Part shown: positions 36,538 to 47,229 of the stretch, in pieces | Layout of the letters: every line of letters begins with the position of its first letter | Numbering within the stretch: the first letter of the stretch is position 1 | Assembly (NCBI RefSeq): GCF_001998865.1 | Contig: NZ_CP019607.1 | Span: 2,294,001 to 2,358,000, forward strand | Direction: 5' to 3' | DNA: 64,000 nt | From: Tessaracoccus flavescens | Lineage (GTDB): Bacteria; Actinomycetota; Actinomycetes; Propionibacteriales; Propionibacteriaceae | Made by a program: the position numbers and the translations under genes | The notes under the pieces: model-generated | The model's input: the letters and a program-made list of their open reading frames with translations, nothing else | The model's database searches: none | What the model was told of the DNA's origin: nothing

Positions 36538-36553
36538 CGGACAAAAGTGTCCG
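36538..36553. promoter_or_regulatory. Inverted repeat over the predicted -35 of the amylopullulanase gene
   Basis: CGGACA-AAAG-TGTCCG is a perfect 6-bp dyad. A TAGTTT hexamer lies 9 bases downstream (36563-36568), so the dyad would overlap the -35 region. Confidence 0.45.
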
Positions 36554-36605
36554 CCACACGCGTAGTTTGGCTGGCCCGTGCATCACTGACGAAGGAGTCA
36601 CGCCA

Positions 36606-39600
36606 ATGCGCTCGCCCCGTCTCACCTCGGGCCTCGCGATCACCGCACTGATCGCCTCCAGCGCCGTCGTCACGGCCGCCTTACCCACGCCGCAGGCCGC
36701 AGCCGCCACCACGGCGGTCACACTGGCCGGCAGCCTCCAGTCGGAGCTCGGCTGCGCCGAGGACTGGATGGCGGAATGCGACTCGACGGCCCTCACCGAC
36801 GCCGACGGCGACGGCGTCTGGACTGCCGAGCTCACCGTCCCGAAAGGGGAGTGGGAGTTCAAGGTCGCCATCAACAAGTCCTGGGACGAGGCCTACGGGC
36901 TCGGGGATGGCAACTTCCCGCTCGTGCTCGGCTCCGACACCGAACTGGCCTTCAGCTTCGACGATGCCACCAACAAGGTGTCGGTCGCAGCGGCCGACCT
37001 TCCGGGCGACTACACCGCCTCGGATGATCCGCTCGTGGCCGAGCCCTTCGCCGACCCGGGGCAGGGCAACAACTTCTACTTCGTGATGACCGACCGTTTC
37101 GACAACGGGACGCCGGGCAACGATGCCTGCATCGCGACCGGACACGCACCTGAGGGAGGGGTGCTCCCCGTCGACTGCGCGGGCACCGACAAGCTCGCCA
37201 CCGGTTTCGACCCGGCGGACAAGGCCTTCTTCAACGGGGGCGACATCCAGGGCCTGCGCGACCGCCTCGACTACATCAAGGGCCTAGGCACCACGGCCAT
37301 CTGGCTGACCCCCTCGTTCGTCAACCGCCCCGTCCAGGGCACCGGCGCCGCAGCCTCGGCGGGCTACCACGGCTACTGGATCACCGACTTCACGCAGATC
37401 GATCCCCACCTCGGCACCAACGCCGAACTCAAGGCCCTCATCAACGAGGCGCACGCCAAGGGGATCAAGGTCTACTTCGACATCATCACCAACCACACCG
37501 CCGACATCATCGAGTACAAGGGCCACGAGGGAACGGCCCCGGCCTACGTGACGAAGGCGACCACCCCCTACAGGGACACCGCGGGGGCGGAGTTCGACCC
37601 GGCCGACTACGCCGAGGGCACCCAGGCGATGCCCAAGCTCAACCCGGACACCTCCTCGTTCCCCTACGACCCGGAGGTCCCGGAGGGCATGGAGCAGGCC
37701 AAGTTCCCGCTCTGGCTCAACGACGTGACGCTCTACCACAACCGCGGCTTCGACCCGGGCTGGCCTGCGGGCGAAGCAGCCACCTACATGGACTTCACCA
37801 ACCTCGACGACCTCATGACCGAGAACCAGGTCGTGGTCGACGGCATGAGCGAGATCTACGAGGCCTGGACCGACCTCGGCATCGACGGCTTCCGCATCGA
37901 CACCGCCAAGCACGTCGACTTCACGTTCTGGCAGGAGTTCACGCAGCGGATCGCGCAGCACACCGAGACGTCCAACCCCGACTTCTTCATGTTCGGCGAG
38001 GTCTATGACGCAGACGCCAAGCTGCTGTCTCCCTATGTCCGCGACACCGACATGAACTCCGTGCTCGACTTCGCCTACCAGTCCTCGGCGCTCAACTACG
38101 CCAAGGGCTTCACCGCGAAGGGGCTGTCGGGCCTGTTCGCCGCCGACGACTACTACACGACGGTCGACTCCTCAGCCGCGTCGCTTCCCACCTTCCTCGG
38201 CAACCACGACATGGGCCGCATCGGCCACCTGCTCGGTGGGGCGGACAAGCTGCTCGAGCGCAGCACCCTGGCGCACGAGCTGATGTTCCTGACCCGTGGT
38301 CAGCCCGTCGTCTACTACGGCGACGAGCAGGGCTTCATCGGCGACGGCAACGACAAGGACGCCCGCGAGTCGATGTTCGCCTCGAAGGTGCCGAGCTACC
38401 TCGACAACACCCTCCTCGACGGCAGCGCCTACGGAACCGGCGGCCACTTCTCCACCGATGTGCCCCTCTACCGGACGATCGCCAAGCTCGGCGCGCTCCG
38501 CAAGGCCAACCCCGCGCTCTCGACCGGCGCCCAGATCGAGCTGCACGCCGACAACGGCACCGGCGTCTACGCCTTCGCCCGAGTGGAGCGCGCCGAACAG
38601 ATCGAGCACCTCGTCGCGGTGAACAACGCGACCACCGCGAAGGAGGTCGAGTTCGCGACGCTGACCCCGGGTGCGACCTACGCGCCGCTCTACGGCGCCA
38701 CCTCGCCCATCACGGCCGCTGCAGACGGCACGGTCAAGCTCACCGTCCCGGCCCTCGGCGCGGTCGCCTTCAAGGCGGGCGCCAAGGTCGCAGACACCGG
38801 CGCCGAGCAGAGCGTCGCCGTCTCCTCCGGGGCGCCGACCGACGGGCTGATTCCCGTCACCGCCGACGTCGTGGACGACCGCTGGGCCGAGACCTCCTTC
38901 GCCTACCGCGCGCTCGGTGACGCCGATTACACCCCGCTCGGCACCGCAACCGGCGACCGGCCCCGCGTCTTCGCCGATCTCGCGGCTCTGAAGGACGGCA
39001 CCGTCGTCGAGGTGCGCGCCGTCACGACGGACGCGGACGGCAGCCGCGCCGCCGGGTCGTCCACCGTCGTGGTCGGCACCGACCTTGGCGTCTCGACGCC
39101 CACCGTCCCGGACGTCGACGCATCGGAGGCGGTCACTGTCCCCGGCTCGCACAACGCGGCGATGGGTTGCCCCGGTGACTGGCAGCCTGGCTGCGAGCAG
39201 GCGAGGCTCACCCTCGACGAGGCCTCCGGCCTCTACACCGGCACCTTCGACCTGCCCGCCGGCAGCTACAGCTACAAGGTCGCGGTCGGCGGCAGCTGGG
39301 ACGTCAACTACGGCGCGGGCGGCGTGCCGAACGGCGACGACGTCGCCTACACGGTCGCCGCGGCGGGCCCCGTCACCTTCTACTACGACCCGGTCAGCCA
39401 CGCCTTCTTCAACACCGCACAGTCTCCGGTCGTGACGCTGCCAGGCAGCTTCCAGGCAGCCGTCGGCTGCGACGGCGACTGGCAGCCCGAGTGCCTGAGG
39501 TCGCTCATGTTCGACGCGGACGGCGACGGCACCTACACCTGGTCGACCACCGCCATCCCGGCGGGAAGCTACGAGACGAAGGTCGCGCACGGCCTGTCGT

Positions 39601-42600
39601 GGGCCGAGAACTACGGCGTCGACGGCGTGCCCGGGGGCTCGAACTACACCTTCCAGGTCGCCGCGGGCAAGCGCGTCACCTTCACCTACACGATCGCGGA
39701 CCACAAGCTGCAGATCGCCGTCGAGGATCCGCCCCTGGCCGGGACCGGCGAAGACCTCGGCCACTGGATCGACGCGTCGACCATCGCGTGGCCGTCAAAC
39801 CTGGTCTCCGGGGACGTGACCTGGGAGTTGTGGGCCGACGCCGACGGCGGGCTCGCGCTGCAGGACGGCGTGGTCGTCGGCGGTACAGGCGCCGCCCCCG
39901 TCAAGGTCGGTGACCTCTCCGAGGCCGACGCGGGCCTCACCGAGGAGCAGCTGAAGTACCGGGGCCACCTGCGCGGGTTCCTGGCGCTGAAACTCGAAGC
40001 CGCCCCGGACGCGGTGGCGTCCGCGCTCAAGGGCGACCTCGTCGTGGTGCAGCGCGATGTCAACGGCGCGGCGCAGGTCTTCACCGGCCTGCAGATCCCC
40101 GGCGTGCTCGACGACCTGTACGGAGACGACGCTCGGGGCACGGACCTCGGACTCAGTTTCGCCGGCGGTGTGCCGAGCCTGCGCCTCTGGGCGCCGACCG
40201 CCACTTCCGTCGATCTGCTCCTGTTCGCCGACGGCACCGGAGCGGGTGACCCGACGAGGGTCGCGATGCAGCCCCAGGCCGACGGGACCTGGACCGTCAC
40301 GGGTGCCGCCGACTGGAAGAACCGGGCCTACCAGTTCGACGTCAACGTGTTCGTCCCATCCGTCGATGCGGTGACGCACAACATCGTCACCGATCCCTAC
40401 TCGGAGGCGCTGACCCTGAACTCGACGCACTCCGTCCTCGCCGACCTGGACGATCCGGCCTTCGCCCCGTCGATCTGGACCGACACCGAGGCTCCGCAGA
40501 TCGACCAGTTCGTCGATCGCGCGATCTATGAGCTCCACATCCGCGACTACTCGATCTCCGACGAGAGCGTCCCGCAGGACAAGCGGGGCACCTACGAGGC
40601 ATTCGCGCTGAAGGGCACCGACGGTGACCTGCGGATGCGCGAGCTGGCCGAGGCGGGCATGAACACCGTCCACCTCCTGCCGAGCTTCGACATCGCCACC
40701 ATCGAGGAGGACCGCACCAAGCAGGTCACACCGACCATCCCCGACGCGGGCCCGGCCTCCGAGGAGCAGCAGGCGGCCGTGACAGCGGTAGCCGACAAGG
40801 ACGCCTTCAACTGGGGCTACGACCCGTACCACTACTCCACCCCTGAGGGCTCCTACGCCGCCGACGCCAACCAGAGCGGAGGCGCCCGGACCAAGGCCTT
40901 CCGCGAGATGGTGGGCGGCCTGCACGACAAGGGCTACCAGGTCGTGCTCGACCAGGTGTTCAACCACACCTCCGCCTCCGGGCAGGCCAAGACGTCGGTG
41001 CTCGACAAGGTCGTGCCCGGCTACTACCACCGGCTCAACCTGAAGGGCGCGGTCGAGACCTCGACCTGCTGCCAGAACATCGCGACCGAGCACGCCATGG
41101 GCGAGCAGCTGATGGTCGACTCGGTCGTCACCTGGGCCGCCGACTACCACGTCGACGGATTCCGGTTCGACCTGATGGGCCACCACTCGGCGGACAACAT
41201 GGTCGCCGTCCGCAAGGCGCTCGACGAGCTCACCCTCGACGAGGACGGCGTCGACGGCAGGTCCATGTACATCTACGGCGAAGGCTGGAACTTCGGCGAG
41301 GTCGCGGACAACGCCCGGTTCACCCAGGCCACCCAGGGGCAGCTGAACGGCACCCGGATGGGGGCCTTCAACGACCGGCTCCGTGACGCCGTGCACGGCG
41401 GCGGCCCCTTCGACGAGAACAAGTCGCAGAACCAGGGCTACGGCACCGGCCTCTACACCGACCCCAACGGGGACTCGACGGCCACCACCCAGCAGCAGCT
41501 CGCCGATCTGCGTCACCGGCAGGATCTGATCCGCATCGGCCTGGCGGGCAACCTCAAGGAGTTCTCGTTCGAGACCTCCGCGGGTCGGGAGCAGAAGGGA
41601 AGCGAGCTCGACTACAACGGCCAGCCCGCGGGCTACGCCTCCGAGCCGGACGAGTCGGTCAACTACGTCGACGCCCATGACAACGAGACGCTCTACGACA
41701 TCGGGATGTGGAAGCTGCCCGCCGACACGAAGATGACCGACCGGGTGCGGATGAACACGCTCTCGCTCGCCACGGCGACGCTCGGCCAGTCGCCCTCGTT
41801 CTGGCATGCGGGAACCGACCTGCTGCGCTCGAAGTCGATGGACCGCAACTCGTACAACTCCGGAGACCACTTCAACACGCTCGACTGGTCCATGCAGGAC
41901 AACAACTTCGCGGTGGGGCTTCCTCCCGCGGCGGACAACTCGACGAAGTGGCCCGCGATGAAGCCCTACCTGGAGAACCCGGCGAACAAGCCGTCCGTGG
42001 CAGACATCGCCGCCTCGCACGACCAGGCACTCGAGCTGATGCAGCTGCGCTCGACGCACCCGCTGCTGACGCTCGGCTCGGCCGCCCTGATCGACGAGAA
42101 GGTCACGTTCCCCAACGCCGGTGCCGACCAGACGGCCGGCCTGATCCTGATGCGGGTCGACGACACCGTCGGCGAGGACGTCGACAAGGACCTCGACGGG
42201 GTGCTCGTGGCGTTCAATGCGTCACCCGAGCCGATCACCGAGGCGGTCGACGGCATGGCCGGGCTCGACCTTGCCCTCTCGCCGGTGCTCACCGACGGGA
42301 ACCATGACGACCCGGTGCTGGCCGGGGCCGCATGGGACAAGGCGAGCGGCACGCTCACCGTCCCCGCGCGCTCCGCGGTCGTGTTCGTGCAGGAGCAGGC
42401 CGACGTCACCCCGTCGCCCTCGCCCAGCCCGAGCCCGTCGGTGACTCCGTCGCCGAGCCCGTCCGCGACCCCGACCGGGAAGCCAACGGGCAAGCCCACC
42501 GGCAAGCCGACGAACAAGCCGACCGGCAAGCCGACGAAGCCGAACAAGCCGAAGGACGTCTACACCACGCCCGGGACGCACTTCGTCAACGGTCGCTGGT

Positions 42601-42968
42601 GGCAGACCTCGTGTGAACCGTACTCGGCGACGAAGCGGTGCCGCACCGAGATCTGGGCGACCACGATCCGCTACGAGGGTGGCCGCTACATCAAGACGAC
42701 GGGGTGGGTCTTCAACAACCTGACCTACCTCCCGTCGCCCAGGTCGCTGTGGAAGGGCAACCCACTCGGCAACACCGGCTCCTGGACGGCGGCGGACGGT
42801 CGGCAGTGGCGCACCGAGTGCGACACCGCGACCACCGGCCGCAACGGCTGCCGCAGCTACCTGAAGGCCGATGTGCTGACCGAACGGAAGGTCGATGGGC
42901 GGAGCACGTTCGTCTGGCTGCGTGGCCAGTGGGTGTTCAACAACATCGTGTTGTTCAACCGCTCCTGA
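36606..42968 (+). CDS. Secreted bifunctional alpha-amylase/pullulanase
   Basis: The 2120-residue protein starts with a signal peptide (cleavage near AAA, residue about 36). Domains: an X25-like module (about 38-125); a GH13 alpha-amylase domain with ITNHT (292), GFRIDTAKH (428), catalytic glutamate in FGEVYD (463) and FLGNHD (530); a beta-sandwich region; two more X25-like modules (about 842-935, 942-1036); a pullulanase with NWGYDP (1401), DQVFNHT (1446), [11 protein letters not shown] (1517), YGEGWN (1557) and DAHDNE (1689); a Pro/Ser/Thr then Lys/Pro linker (1932-1985); and a duplicated C-terminal module. All catalytic residues are present. It would degrade starch or glycogen outside the cell. 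No LPXTG anchor is seen. RBS GAAGGAG fixes ATG 36606. Confidence 0.93.
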   Translation: MRSPRLTSGLAITALIASSAVVTAALPTPQAAAATTAVTLAGSLQSELGCAEDWMAECDSTALTDADGDGVWTAELTVPKGEWEFKVAINKSWDEAYGLGDGNFPLVLGSDTELAFSFDDATNKVSVAAADLPGDYTASDDPLVAEPFADPGQGNNFYFVMTDRFDNGTPGNDACIATGHAPEGGVLPVDCAGTDKLATGFDPADKAFFNGGDIQGLRDRLDYIKGLGTTAIWLTPSFVNRPVQGTGAAASAGYHGYWITDFTQIDPHLGTNAELKALINEAHAKGIKVYFDIITNHTADIIEYKGHEGTAPAYVTKATTPYRDTAGAEFDPADYAEGTQAMPKLNPDTSSFPYDPEVPEGMEQAKFPLWLNDVTLYHNRGFDPGWPAGEAATYMDFTNLDDLMTENQVVVDGMSEIYEAWTDLGIDGFRIDTAKHVDFTFWQEFTQRIAQHTETSNPDFFMFGEVYDADAKLLSPYVRDTDMNSVLDFAYQSSALNYAKGFTAKGLSGLFAADDYYTTVDSSAASLPTFLGNHDMGRIGHLLGGADKLLERSTLAHELMFLTRGQPVVYYGDEQGFIGDGNDKDARESMFASKVPSYLDNTLLDGSAYGTGGHFSTDVPLYRTIAKLGALRKANPALSTGAQIELHADNGTGVYAFARVERAEQIEHLVAVNNATTAKEVEFATLTPGATYAPLYGATSPITAAADGTVKLTVPALGAVAFKAGAKVADTGAEQSVAVSSGAPTDGLIPVTADVVDDRWAETSFAYRALGDADYTPLGTATGDRPRVFADLAALKDGTVVEVRAVTTDADGSRAAGSSTVVVGTDLGVSTPTVPDVDASEAVTVPGSHNAAMGCPGDWQPGCEQARLTLDEASGLYTGTFDLPAGSYSYKVAVGGSWDVNYGAGGVPNGDDVAYTVAAAGPVTFYYDPVSHAFFNTAQSPVVTLPGSFQAAVGCDGDWQPECLRSLMFDADGDGTYTWSTTAIPAGSYETKVAHGLSWAENYGVDGVPGGSNYTFQVAAGKRVTFTYTIADHKLQIAVEDPPLAGTGEDLGHWIDASTIAWPSNLVSGDVTWELWADADGGLALQDGVVVGGTGAAPVKVGDLSEADAGLTEEQLKYRGHLRGFLALKLEAAPDAVASALKGDLVVVQRDVNGAAQVFTGLQIPGVLDDLYGDDARGTDLGLSFAGGVPSLRLWAPTATSVDLLLFADGTGAGDPTRVAMQPQADGTWTVTGAADWKNRAYQFDVNVFVPSVDAVTHNIVTDPYSEALTLNSTHSVLADLDDPAFAPSIWTDTEAPQIDQFVDRAIYELHIRDYSISDESVPQDKRGTYEAFALKGTDGDLRMRELAEAGMNTVHLLPSFDIATIEEDRTKQVTPTIPDAGPASEEQQAAVTAVADKDAFNWGYDPYHYSTPEGSYAADANQSGGARTKAFREMVGGLHDKGYQVVLDQVFNHTSASGQAKTSVLDKVVPGYYHRLNLKGAVETSTCCQNIATEHAMGEQLMVDSVVTWAADYHVDGFRFDLMGHHSADNMVAVRKALDELTLDEDGVDGRSMYIYGEGWNFGEVADNARFTQATQGQLNGTRMGAFNDRLRDAVHGGGPFDENKSQNQGYGTGLYTDPNGDSTATTQQQLADLRHRQDLIRIGLAGNLKEFSFETSAGREQKGSELDYNGQPAGYASEPDESVNYVDAHDNETLYDIGMWKLPADTKMTDRVRMNTLSLATATLGQSPSFWHAGTDLLRSKSMDRNSYNSGDHFNTLDWSMQDNNFAVGLPPAADNSTKWPAMKPYLENPANKPSVADIAASHDQALELMQLRSTHPLLTLGSAALIDEKVTFPNAGADQTAGLILMRVDDTVGEDVDKDLDGVLVAFNASPEPITEAVDGMAGLDLALSPVLTDGNHDDPVLAGAAWDKASGTLTVPARSAVVFVQEQADVTPSPSPSPSPSVTPSPSPSATPTGKPTGKPTGKPTNKPTGKPTKPNKPKDVYTTPGTHFVNGRWWQTSCEPYSATKRCRTEIWATTIRYEGGRYIKTTGWVFNNLTYLPSPRSLWKGNPLGNTGSWTAADGRQWRTECDTATTGRNGCRSYLKADVLTERKVDGRSTFVWLRGQWVFNNIVLFNRS

Positions 42969-42979
42969 GTCACCGCTGC

Positions 42980-43011
42980 GATGCCCCCGTCGCTCCCGCG
43001 GCGGGGGCATC
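42980..43011. terminator. Terminator after the amylopullulanase gene
   Basis: A 10-bp stem gatgcccccg/cgggggcatc lies 12 bases after the stop, between convergent genes. Confidence 0.75.
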
Positions 43012-43034
43012 CGCGTCCCCGAGGGCGCTCCAGC

Positions 43035-43559
43035 TCAGCCGTTCGCGAGCCTCGCCATGCGGTGCATGCCGATGTTGCCCCAACTGTCTCCGGCCTGGAA
43101 GTTCTCGGCGAGGTCGACGAAGCCACGACTGCGGTAGAACCGGTGCGCGCGCTCGTTGCCGTCGATCAGCCACAGGTAGAGGTCGGTCCCGTCGTCGAGT
43201 CGGTCGAAGAGTTCCGCCGCGAGTCCCGTCCCGTGGAACTCGGGCGCGACGTACAGCCGGCTCAACTCTCTTGGCGCCGGCGAGGGGACGTAGCCGAGCG
43301 AGACCTCCCAGTCCGCAGGGCCGTCGACGACCGACGCGACGCCGACGAGGCGGCCCTCCGACTCGGCGACCAGGCGGCGGGCCGTCCCCGGAGCCGAGAA
43401 CTTCAGCTCGAGGCCCTTCAACCAGTCGGCCCGCTCTGCCTGCTGGCGCTCGATGAAGTCGTCCGGGACGATCCCGGCATAGGCGATCGCCTGCTGGGCG
43501 ATGAGGAAGTCGAACCAGGCGCCTGCGTCGTCGGGCGTGGGTGGGCGGAGATCGGGCAC
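43035..43559 (-). CDS. GNAT family N-acetyltransferase
   Basis: The 174-residue product has the GNAT fold: strand region VGVASVVDGP, the acetyl-CoA loop RLYVAPEFHGTGLAAELFD (R/Q-x-x-G-x-G/A variant with HGTG), and the C-terminal NERAHRFYRSRGFVDL. The acceptor substrate is unknown. GTG 43559 has TAGAGT 6 bases upstream. It is followed, in the same direction, by nothing until the amylopullulanase terminator. Confidence 0.85.
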   Translation of the reverse strand: MPDLRPPTPDDAGAWFDFLIAQQAIAYAGIVPDDFIERQQAERADWLKGLELKFSAPGTARRLVAESEGRLVGVASVVDGPADWEVSLGYVPSPAPRELSRLYVAPEFHGTGLAAELFDRLDDGTDLYLWLIDGNERAHRFYRSRGFVDLAENFQAGDSWGNIGMHRMARLANG

Positions 43560-43563
43560 CGCG

Positions 43564-43968
43564 TCACTCTACCCGCGGAGTTCCTCCCGTGGACGCGCGC
43601 GGGGTGCGGATGCCGCCGCGGATGAAGGTGACAGCCATGCCGATGGGTGCCATCCAGGCGGCGAACCAGAGCGTGCCGAGCAGCAGGGCAACCAGGATGC
43701 AGCCGACCAACGCGGCGAGTCCCGGCGCCACGTCCGTTCCGCTCAGCGTGGAGGGCACCGTCACCGCGAGGCTGACGAGGCACGTGGATGCCCATTGCAC
43801 GAGTGGAATCTCCGCGGTGAACGGGCGCGAGGCGTAGACGAGTCCCCAGCCGATCGAGACGCCTGCCACGAGCCGGAGATCGGCAAGGCCGAGCGACGCT
43901 ATGAGTCCGGCGGGGAACCCTGCAACCGCGACCAGGAGGGCGGCGAACCGGCGGGTGTGAAGCGGCAT
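43564..43968 (-). CDS. Small integral membrane protein
   Basis: The 134-residue product has a short basic start MPLHTRRF and about four hydrophobic segments (9-30, 35-50, 60-78, 83-112), with a positively charged C-terminus. No known domain is visible. The RBS GAGGAGG lies 5 bases before ATG 43968. The -10 of the GNAT gene overlaps its 3' end. Confidence 0.6.
   Translation of the reverse strand: MPLHTRRFAALLVAVAGFPAGLIASLGLADLRLVAGVSIGWGLVYASRPFTAEIPLVQWASTCLVSLAVTVPSTLSGTDVAPGLAALVGCILVALLLGTLWFAAWMAPIGMAVTFIRGGIRTPRASTGGTPRVE
43566..43571 (-). promoter_or_regulatory. -10 hexamer TAGAGT for GNAT gene
   Basis: TAGAGT ends 6 bases before the GTG at 43559. Confidence 0.45.
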
Positions 43969-44106
43969 GTGAGCCTCCTCGAAGGGCTTGTCACCCCAGT
44001 ATGCTCCTCGTCGCCCCGGGTGGACAGCCGGTGGGCGGAGCGGGCGGACCCGGTGCAACCCTCATGCGGTGGGGCGGGTCGCGCGCCGACCGGGGTGCCG
44101 ACCCGG

Positions 44107-44112
44107 CACAAT
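44107..44112 (+). promoter_or_regulatory. -10 hexamer CACAAT for the CutC-like gene
   Basis: CACAAT ends 6 bases before ATG 44119, the same form as upstream of the methyltransferase at 20503. Confidence 0.45.
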
Positions 44113-44118
44113 GTCGGC

Positions 44119-44826
44119 ATGAGTCTGCTTGAGGTGATCGCGCTCCATGCCGCCGACGCCGAGCGCGCCGAGGCGGGAGGCGCCGACCGGGTGGAACTGC
44201 TCGGGACGATGGACGACGACGGGCTCTCGCCCGAGCCGCGCGTCGTCGACAAGGTTCGCCGCGCGACGTCGATCCAGATCCGGCCGATGGTCAGGCTCCG
44301 CGCCGGGTTCTCCACCGACGGCGGCGAGGTGACGCGGCTGCGCGGGCTGATCTCGTCGTACTTCGACGCGGGCGCCGACGGTGTCGTTCTCGGCTTCCTG
44401 AACGGGGCGAACCGGATCGACCGTGAGGTCGTCGGCGAACTCGTCGGCGACGGGTCGTTCCCGTGGACGTTCCACCGGGCCATCGACCACTGCCTCGACC
44501 TCGACCGCGCCTGGCGCGACGTCGTGACGCTGCCCGGGATCACCCAGGTGCTGACCGCAGGATCGGCCCGCGGGGTCGAGCAGGGCCTCGATGACCTCGT
44601 CTCGCGCGCCAAGGCCGACCCGACGATCGCGCGCCTGATCATGGCGGGCGGCGGCCTCGCCCCCGAGCACGTGCCGTGGCTGATCCGGGCCGGCGTGCGA
44701 GCCTTCCATATCGGCTCTCCCGCGCGCCCGGGCCGCTCGTTCAAGGCTTATGTCGACGCCGAGCTGGTCGCGAGCTGGCGAGATCTCATCGACGACGAGA
44801 TCGCCCATGTCCGACACCCCGACTGA
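44119..44826 (+). CDS. cutC: CutC family copper homeostasis-type protein
   Basis: CutC proteins are TIM-barrel proteins once tied to copper tolerance; the activity is unsettled. The 235-residue product shows LEVIALHAADAERAEAGGADRVEL, IRPMVR, GADGVVLGFLN, TFHRAIDHC and the late LTAGSAR segments in family order. The start is fixed by the CACAAT hexamer. The 3' end overlaps the Nudix gene by 20 bases, so they are coupled. Confidence 0.85.
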   Translation: MSLLEVIALHAADAERAEAGGADRVELLGTMDDDGLSPEPRVVDKVRRATSIQIRPMVRLRAGFSTDGGEVTRLRGLISSYFDAGADGVVLGFLNGANRIDREVVGELVGDGSFPWTFHRAIDHCLDLDRAWRDVVTLPGITQVLTAGSARGVEQGLDDLVSRAKADPTIARLIMAGGGLAPEHVPWLIRAGVRAFHIGSPARPGRSFKAYVDAELVASWRDLIDDEIAHVRHPD

Positions 44827-45316
44827 GCGCCCCGTCAAGCGCCGCAGCGGTGCCCGCGTCATCGTCATGGCCGGACACGAGGTGCTGCTCCAAGGCGACA
44901 CCGATCCCGGGCTGCCGGGCTCCCGCTTCTGGCAGGTGCCGGGCGGCGGGATCGACCCTGGAGAGTCGGCAGGCCAGGCGGCCGCCCGCGAACTGCTGGA
45001 GGAGACCGGACTGCGGGTCGAGCCGGAGGACCTGATCGGGCCGGTGGCCCGGCGCCGGGTCTGTCACGGCTACTCGGACCGGGTGCTGATTCAGGACGAG
45101 ACGTTCTTCCTCCTCCGCACCCCGCGCTTCGAGCCGATCCATCTCGCGCTCACCGAGGCAGAGCGGCGACGCCGGGTCGAGACGGCCTGGTTCGACCTCG
45201 ACGCGCTTCCCGAGCAGGTGTGGCCAGGTGAGCTCGCCACCCTTGTCGCGTGGGACGGCGGCGGCGCGGTCGACCTCGGCGACGTGGAGGAGTCGACGGT
45301 TCCTGTCAGATCGTGA
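44807..45316 (+). CDS. Nudix hydrolase
   Basis: The 169-residue product has a complete Nudix box starting GGGIDPGESAGQAAARELL and continuing EETGLRV, with the glutamates needed for metal binding. It probably hydrolyses a nucleoside diphosphate derivative; the substrate is unknown. Its start lies inside cutC, in another frame. An AUG at 44807 gives the family-like N-terminus. Confidence 0.85.
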   Translation: MSDTPTERPVKRRSGARVIVMAGHEVLLQGDTDPGLPGSRFWQVPGGGIDPGESAGQAAARELLEETGLRVEPEDLIGPVARRRVCHGYSDRVLIQDETFFLLRTPRFEPIHLALTEAERRRRVETAWFDLDALPEQVWPGELATLVAWDGGGAVDLGDVEESTVPVRS

Positions 45317-45319
45317 GGC

Positions 45320-46117
45320 TCAGCGGCCGGGGGAGCGCAGCATCGCGATGCTGAACCCGAGGCAGCACAGGAGCGAGAGCACGCCGAGCAGGGGGTTGGG
45401 CGAACCGAGCTCGCCGAGGCCCAACTGGACGAGCAGTCCGAACAGGCCGATGCCGAGGGCAGTGGGACCCACCCACGTCGTGAGCTTCCTGATCCGGAGT
45501 CCGAGCACCCCGGCGATGATCAGCACGAACGGCGCGGAGCCGCTGAGCAGCAGACCGAAGAAGGACAGTACGGCGGCGGTCCAGCCCATGACGCGCTGGC
45601 TCTGCAGCGTCGGGTCGTACTGCTGGGGGGCGCCGTTGAGCGCCTGAGGGCTCGGCGGGGCCCACTGCTGCGGAGGGAGCTGGGTCGGCCGGGTGCCGAC
45701 GCCGGGTGCGGGCGGGCGTGCGCCACCGTACTGACCGGTGTACTGCGGAAGCGGAGGAGGTCCGGGGACGGCGAGCGGCTGACCCGTGGGTGGCGGGGGA
45801 TCGTCGCTGGTGACGACCGTCGCGGATGAGGCGAACGGCTGCCTCGGGTCCCGTGCCGACGACTTCCCTGGCCCGGCGGTCATGGCGAGCGACGCGACGG
45901 CGAAGGAGTCCTTCGGGTTGCGCTGCATGGAGATGCTGACTCCGAGCTGGTCGAGCGGACGCTGCTGAGCGGAGTCGAACCCGCCCGGATGGTGCATCGG
46001 CCCAGGGGTGGCTGCGCGGTACGGCTCGGCCACCGGCAGCGGGTCGGCCACGGGCGTGGCGAACCCGTCGGGTCGCTCTACCGGCGCGTAGGCGGCGCCG
46101 TCCTTCCAGGTGGCCAT
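45320..46117 (-). CDS. Proline-rich membrane protein
   Basis: The 265-residue product has a long Pro/Gln/Thr-rich N-terminal part (1-175) that is probably disordered, and three or four membrane segments at the C-terminus (about 180-262, e.g. GWTAAVLSFFGLLL). This resembles DUF4190-like actinobacterial proteins. ATG 46117 has TAGGAT 6 bases upstream. The role is unknown. It converges on the Nudix gene with only 3 bases between stops. Confidence 0.6.
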   Translation of the reverse strand: MATWKDGAAYAPVERPDGFATPVADPLPVAEPYRAATPGPMHHPGGFDSAQQRPLDQLGVSISMQRNPKDSFAVASLAMTAGPGKSSARDPRQPFASSATVVTSDDPPPPTGQPLAVPGPPPLPQYTGQYGGARPPAPGVGTRPTQLPPQQWAPPSPQALNGAPQQYDPTLQSQRVMGWTAAVLSFFGLLLSGSAPFVLIIAGVLGLRIRKLTTWVGPTALGIGLFGLLVQLGLGELGSPNPLLGVLSLLCCLGFSIAMLRSPGR

Positions 46118-46123
46118 GGCCCC

Positions 46124-46129
46124 ATCCTA
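46124..46129 (-). promoter_or_regulatory. -10 hexamer TAGGAT
   Basis: TAGGAT ends 6 bases before ATG 46117. Confidence 0.5.
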
Positions 46130-46272
46130 GACGGGTGCTGTCGCACCGGCTCCGATCCAGCCTGCCGTACCCCGACCGTCCCCCACGAGGGTGGTACCGG
46201 GCTCCACACCAGCGCCGGTCACCATGAATGATCATTTGAACAAAAAACATGCGCACTTCCATTGCAAAATGG

Positions 46273-46311
46273 GCACAATCTGTGCAAGTACCGCCCCGCC
46301 GGACCTAGGCT
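46273..46311 (+). promoter_or_regulatory. nagB promoter with dyad at -35
   Basis: GCACA-ATC-TGTGC (46273-46285) is a perfect dyad in an A/T-rich stretch. A TAGGCT -10 follows at 46306-46311, so the dyad overlaps the -35 position and is a good candidate operator. The -10 is 54 bases before the start codon, so this gene has a real leader. Confidence 0.5.
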
Positions 46312-46365
46312 TTACCGGTACAGATCTGCCGGGAAGGGCCGGCGCACGAGTGAAGGTAACGAGCC

Positions 46366-47154
46366 ATGGAAATTGTCATCTGCAAGGACCCGCAGGATGT
46401 GGGGAAGGTTGCCGCTGATCGGGTGATCTCCTACCTCGAAGGGCTTCCGACGCCGGTGATCGGCCTCGCGACGGGCAGTTCCCCCCTCGCGCTGTACGAG
46501 GAGCTGGCGCGTCGCGTCGAGGCGGGCACCTTCGACTTCTCCCACGGCCTCGGCTTCGCGCTCGACGAGTACGTCGGCATCCCGCGCTCGCACGCCGAGA
46601 GCTACCACTCCGTGATCACCCGTACGGTCGTCGAGCCCCTCCGCATGGATCCCGCCCGCGTGCGCGTTCCGGACGGCCTCGCCTCCGACCTGCAGGCCGC
46701 AGCCGACGAGTACGACGAGGCCATCGAACTGGCCGGCGGCGTCGACGTCCAGATCCTCGGCATCGGCTCGAACGGGCACATCGGCTTCAACGAGCCCTTC
46801 TCGTCCTTCTCCTCCCGCACCCGGGTCAAGACCCTTACGCCCGAGACCCGCGAGGACAACGCGCGGTTCTTCGACTCGATCGAGCAGGTTCCCACGCACT
46901 GCGTCACCCAGGGACTCGGCACGATCATGGACTCCCGCGTCGCCGTGCTCGTCGCCTCGGGGGAGCGAAAGGCCGAGGCCGTCGCCGCCATGGTCGAGGG
47001 CCCGGTCGCGGCCCGCTTCCCCGCGTCGATCCTCCAGTTCCACCCCCGCGCGATCGTGATCGTCGACGAGGCAGCCGCCTCGAAGCTCGAGCACATCGAC
47101 TACTTCCGCCACGTGCAGGAGCAGGTGGAGGCGGGCGGCTACCCGGCCGACTGA
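46366..47154 (+). CDS. nagB: Glucosamine-6-phosphate deaminase
   Basis: NagB turns glucosamine-6-phosphate into fructose-6-phosphate and ammonia. The 262-residue product has GLATGSSPLALYEEL (phosphate loop), FALDEYVGI with the catalytic aspartate near residue 68, and GIGSNGHIGFNEP. No obvious Shine-Dalgarno lies close to the ATG. nagA, its pathway partner, is 10 kb downstream rather than adjacent. Confidence 0.95.
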   Translation: MEIVICKDPQDVGKVAADRVISYLEGLPTPVIGLATGSSPLALYEELARRVEAGTFDFSHGLGFALDEYVGIPRSHAESYHSVITRTVVEPLRMDPARVRVPDGLASDLQAAADEYDEAIELAGGVDVQILGIGSNGHIGFNEPFSSFSSRTRVKTLTPETREDNARFFDSIEQVPTHCVTQGLGTIMDSRVAVLVASGERKAEAVAAMVEGPVAARFPASILQFHPRAIVIVDEAAASKLEHIDYFRHVQEQVEAGGYPAD

Positions 47155-47229
47155 GCCGGTGTTTCAGTCCCTGTGTGCTACCGGATAGACTGAGCGTTCC
47201 ACTGGCTTCATCAACAAAGTGAGGGCGAC

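Noticed and set aside
39795-42059. A 754-codon antisense frame inside the amylopullulanase gene
   Set aside because: It consists of low-complexity Val/Arg/Gly/Leu sequence produced by third-position GC bias; the sense frame carries all GH13 motifs.
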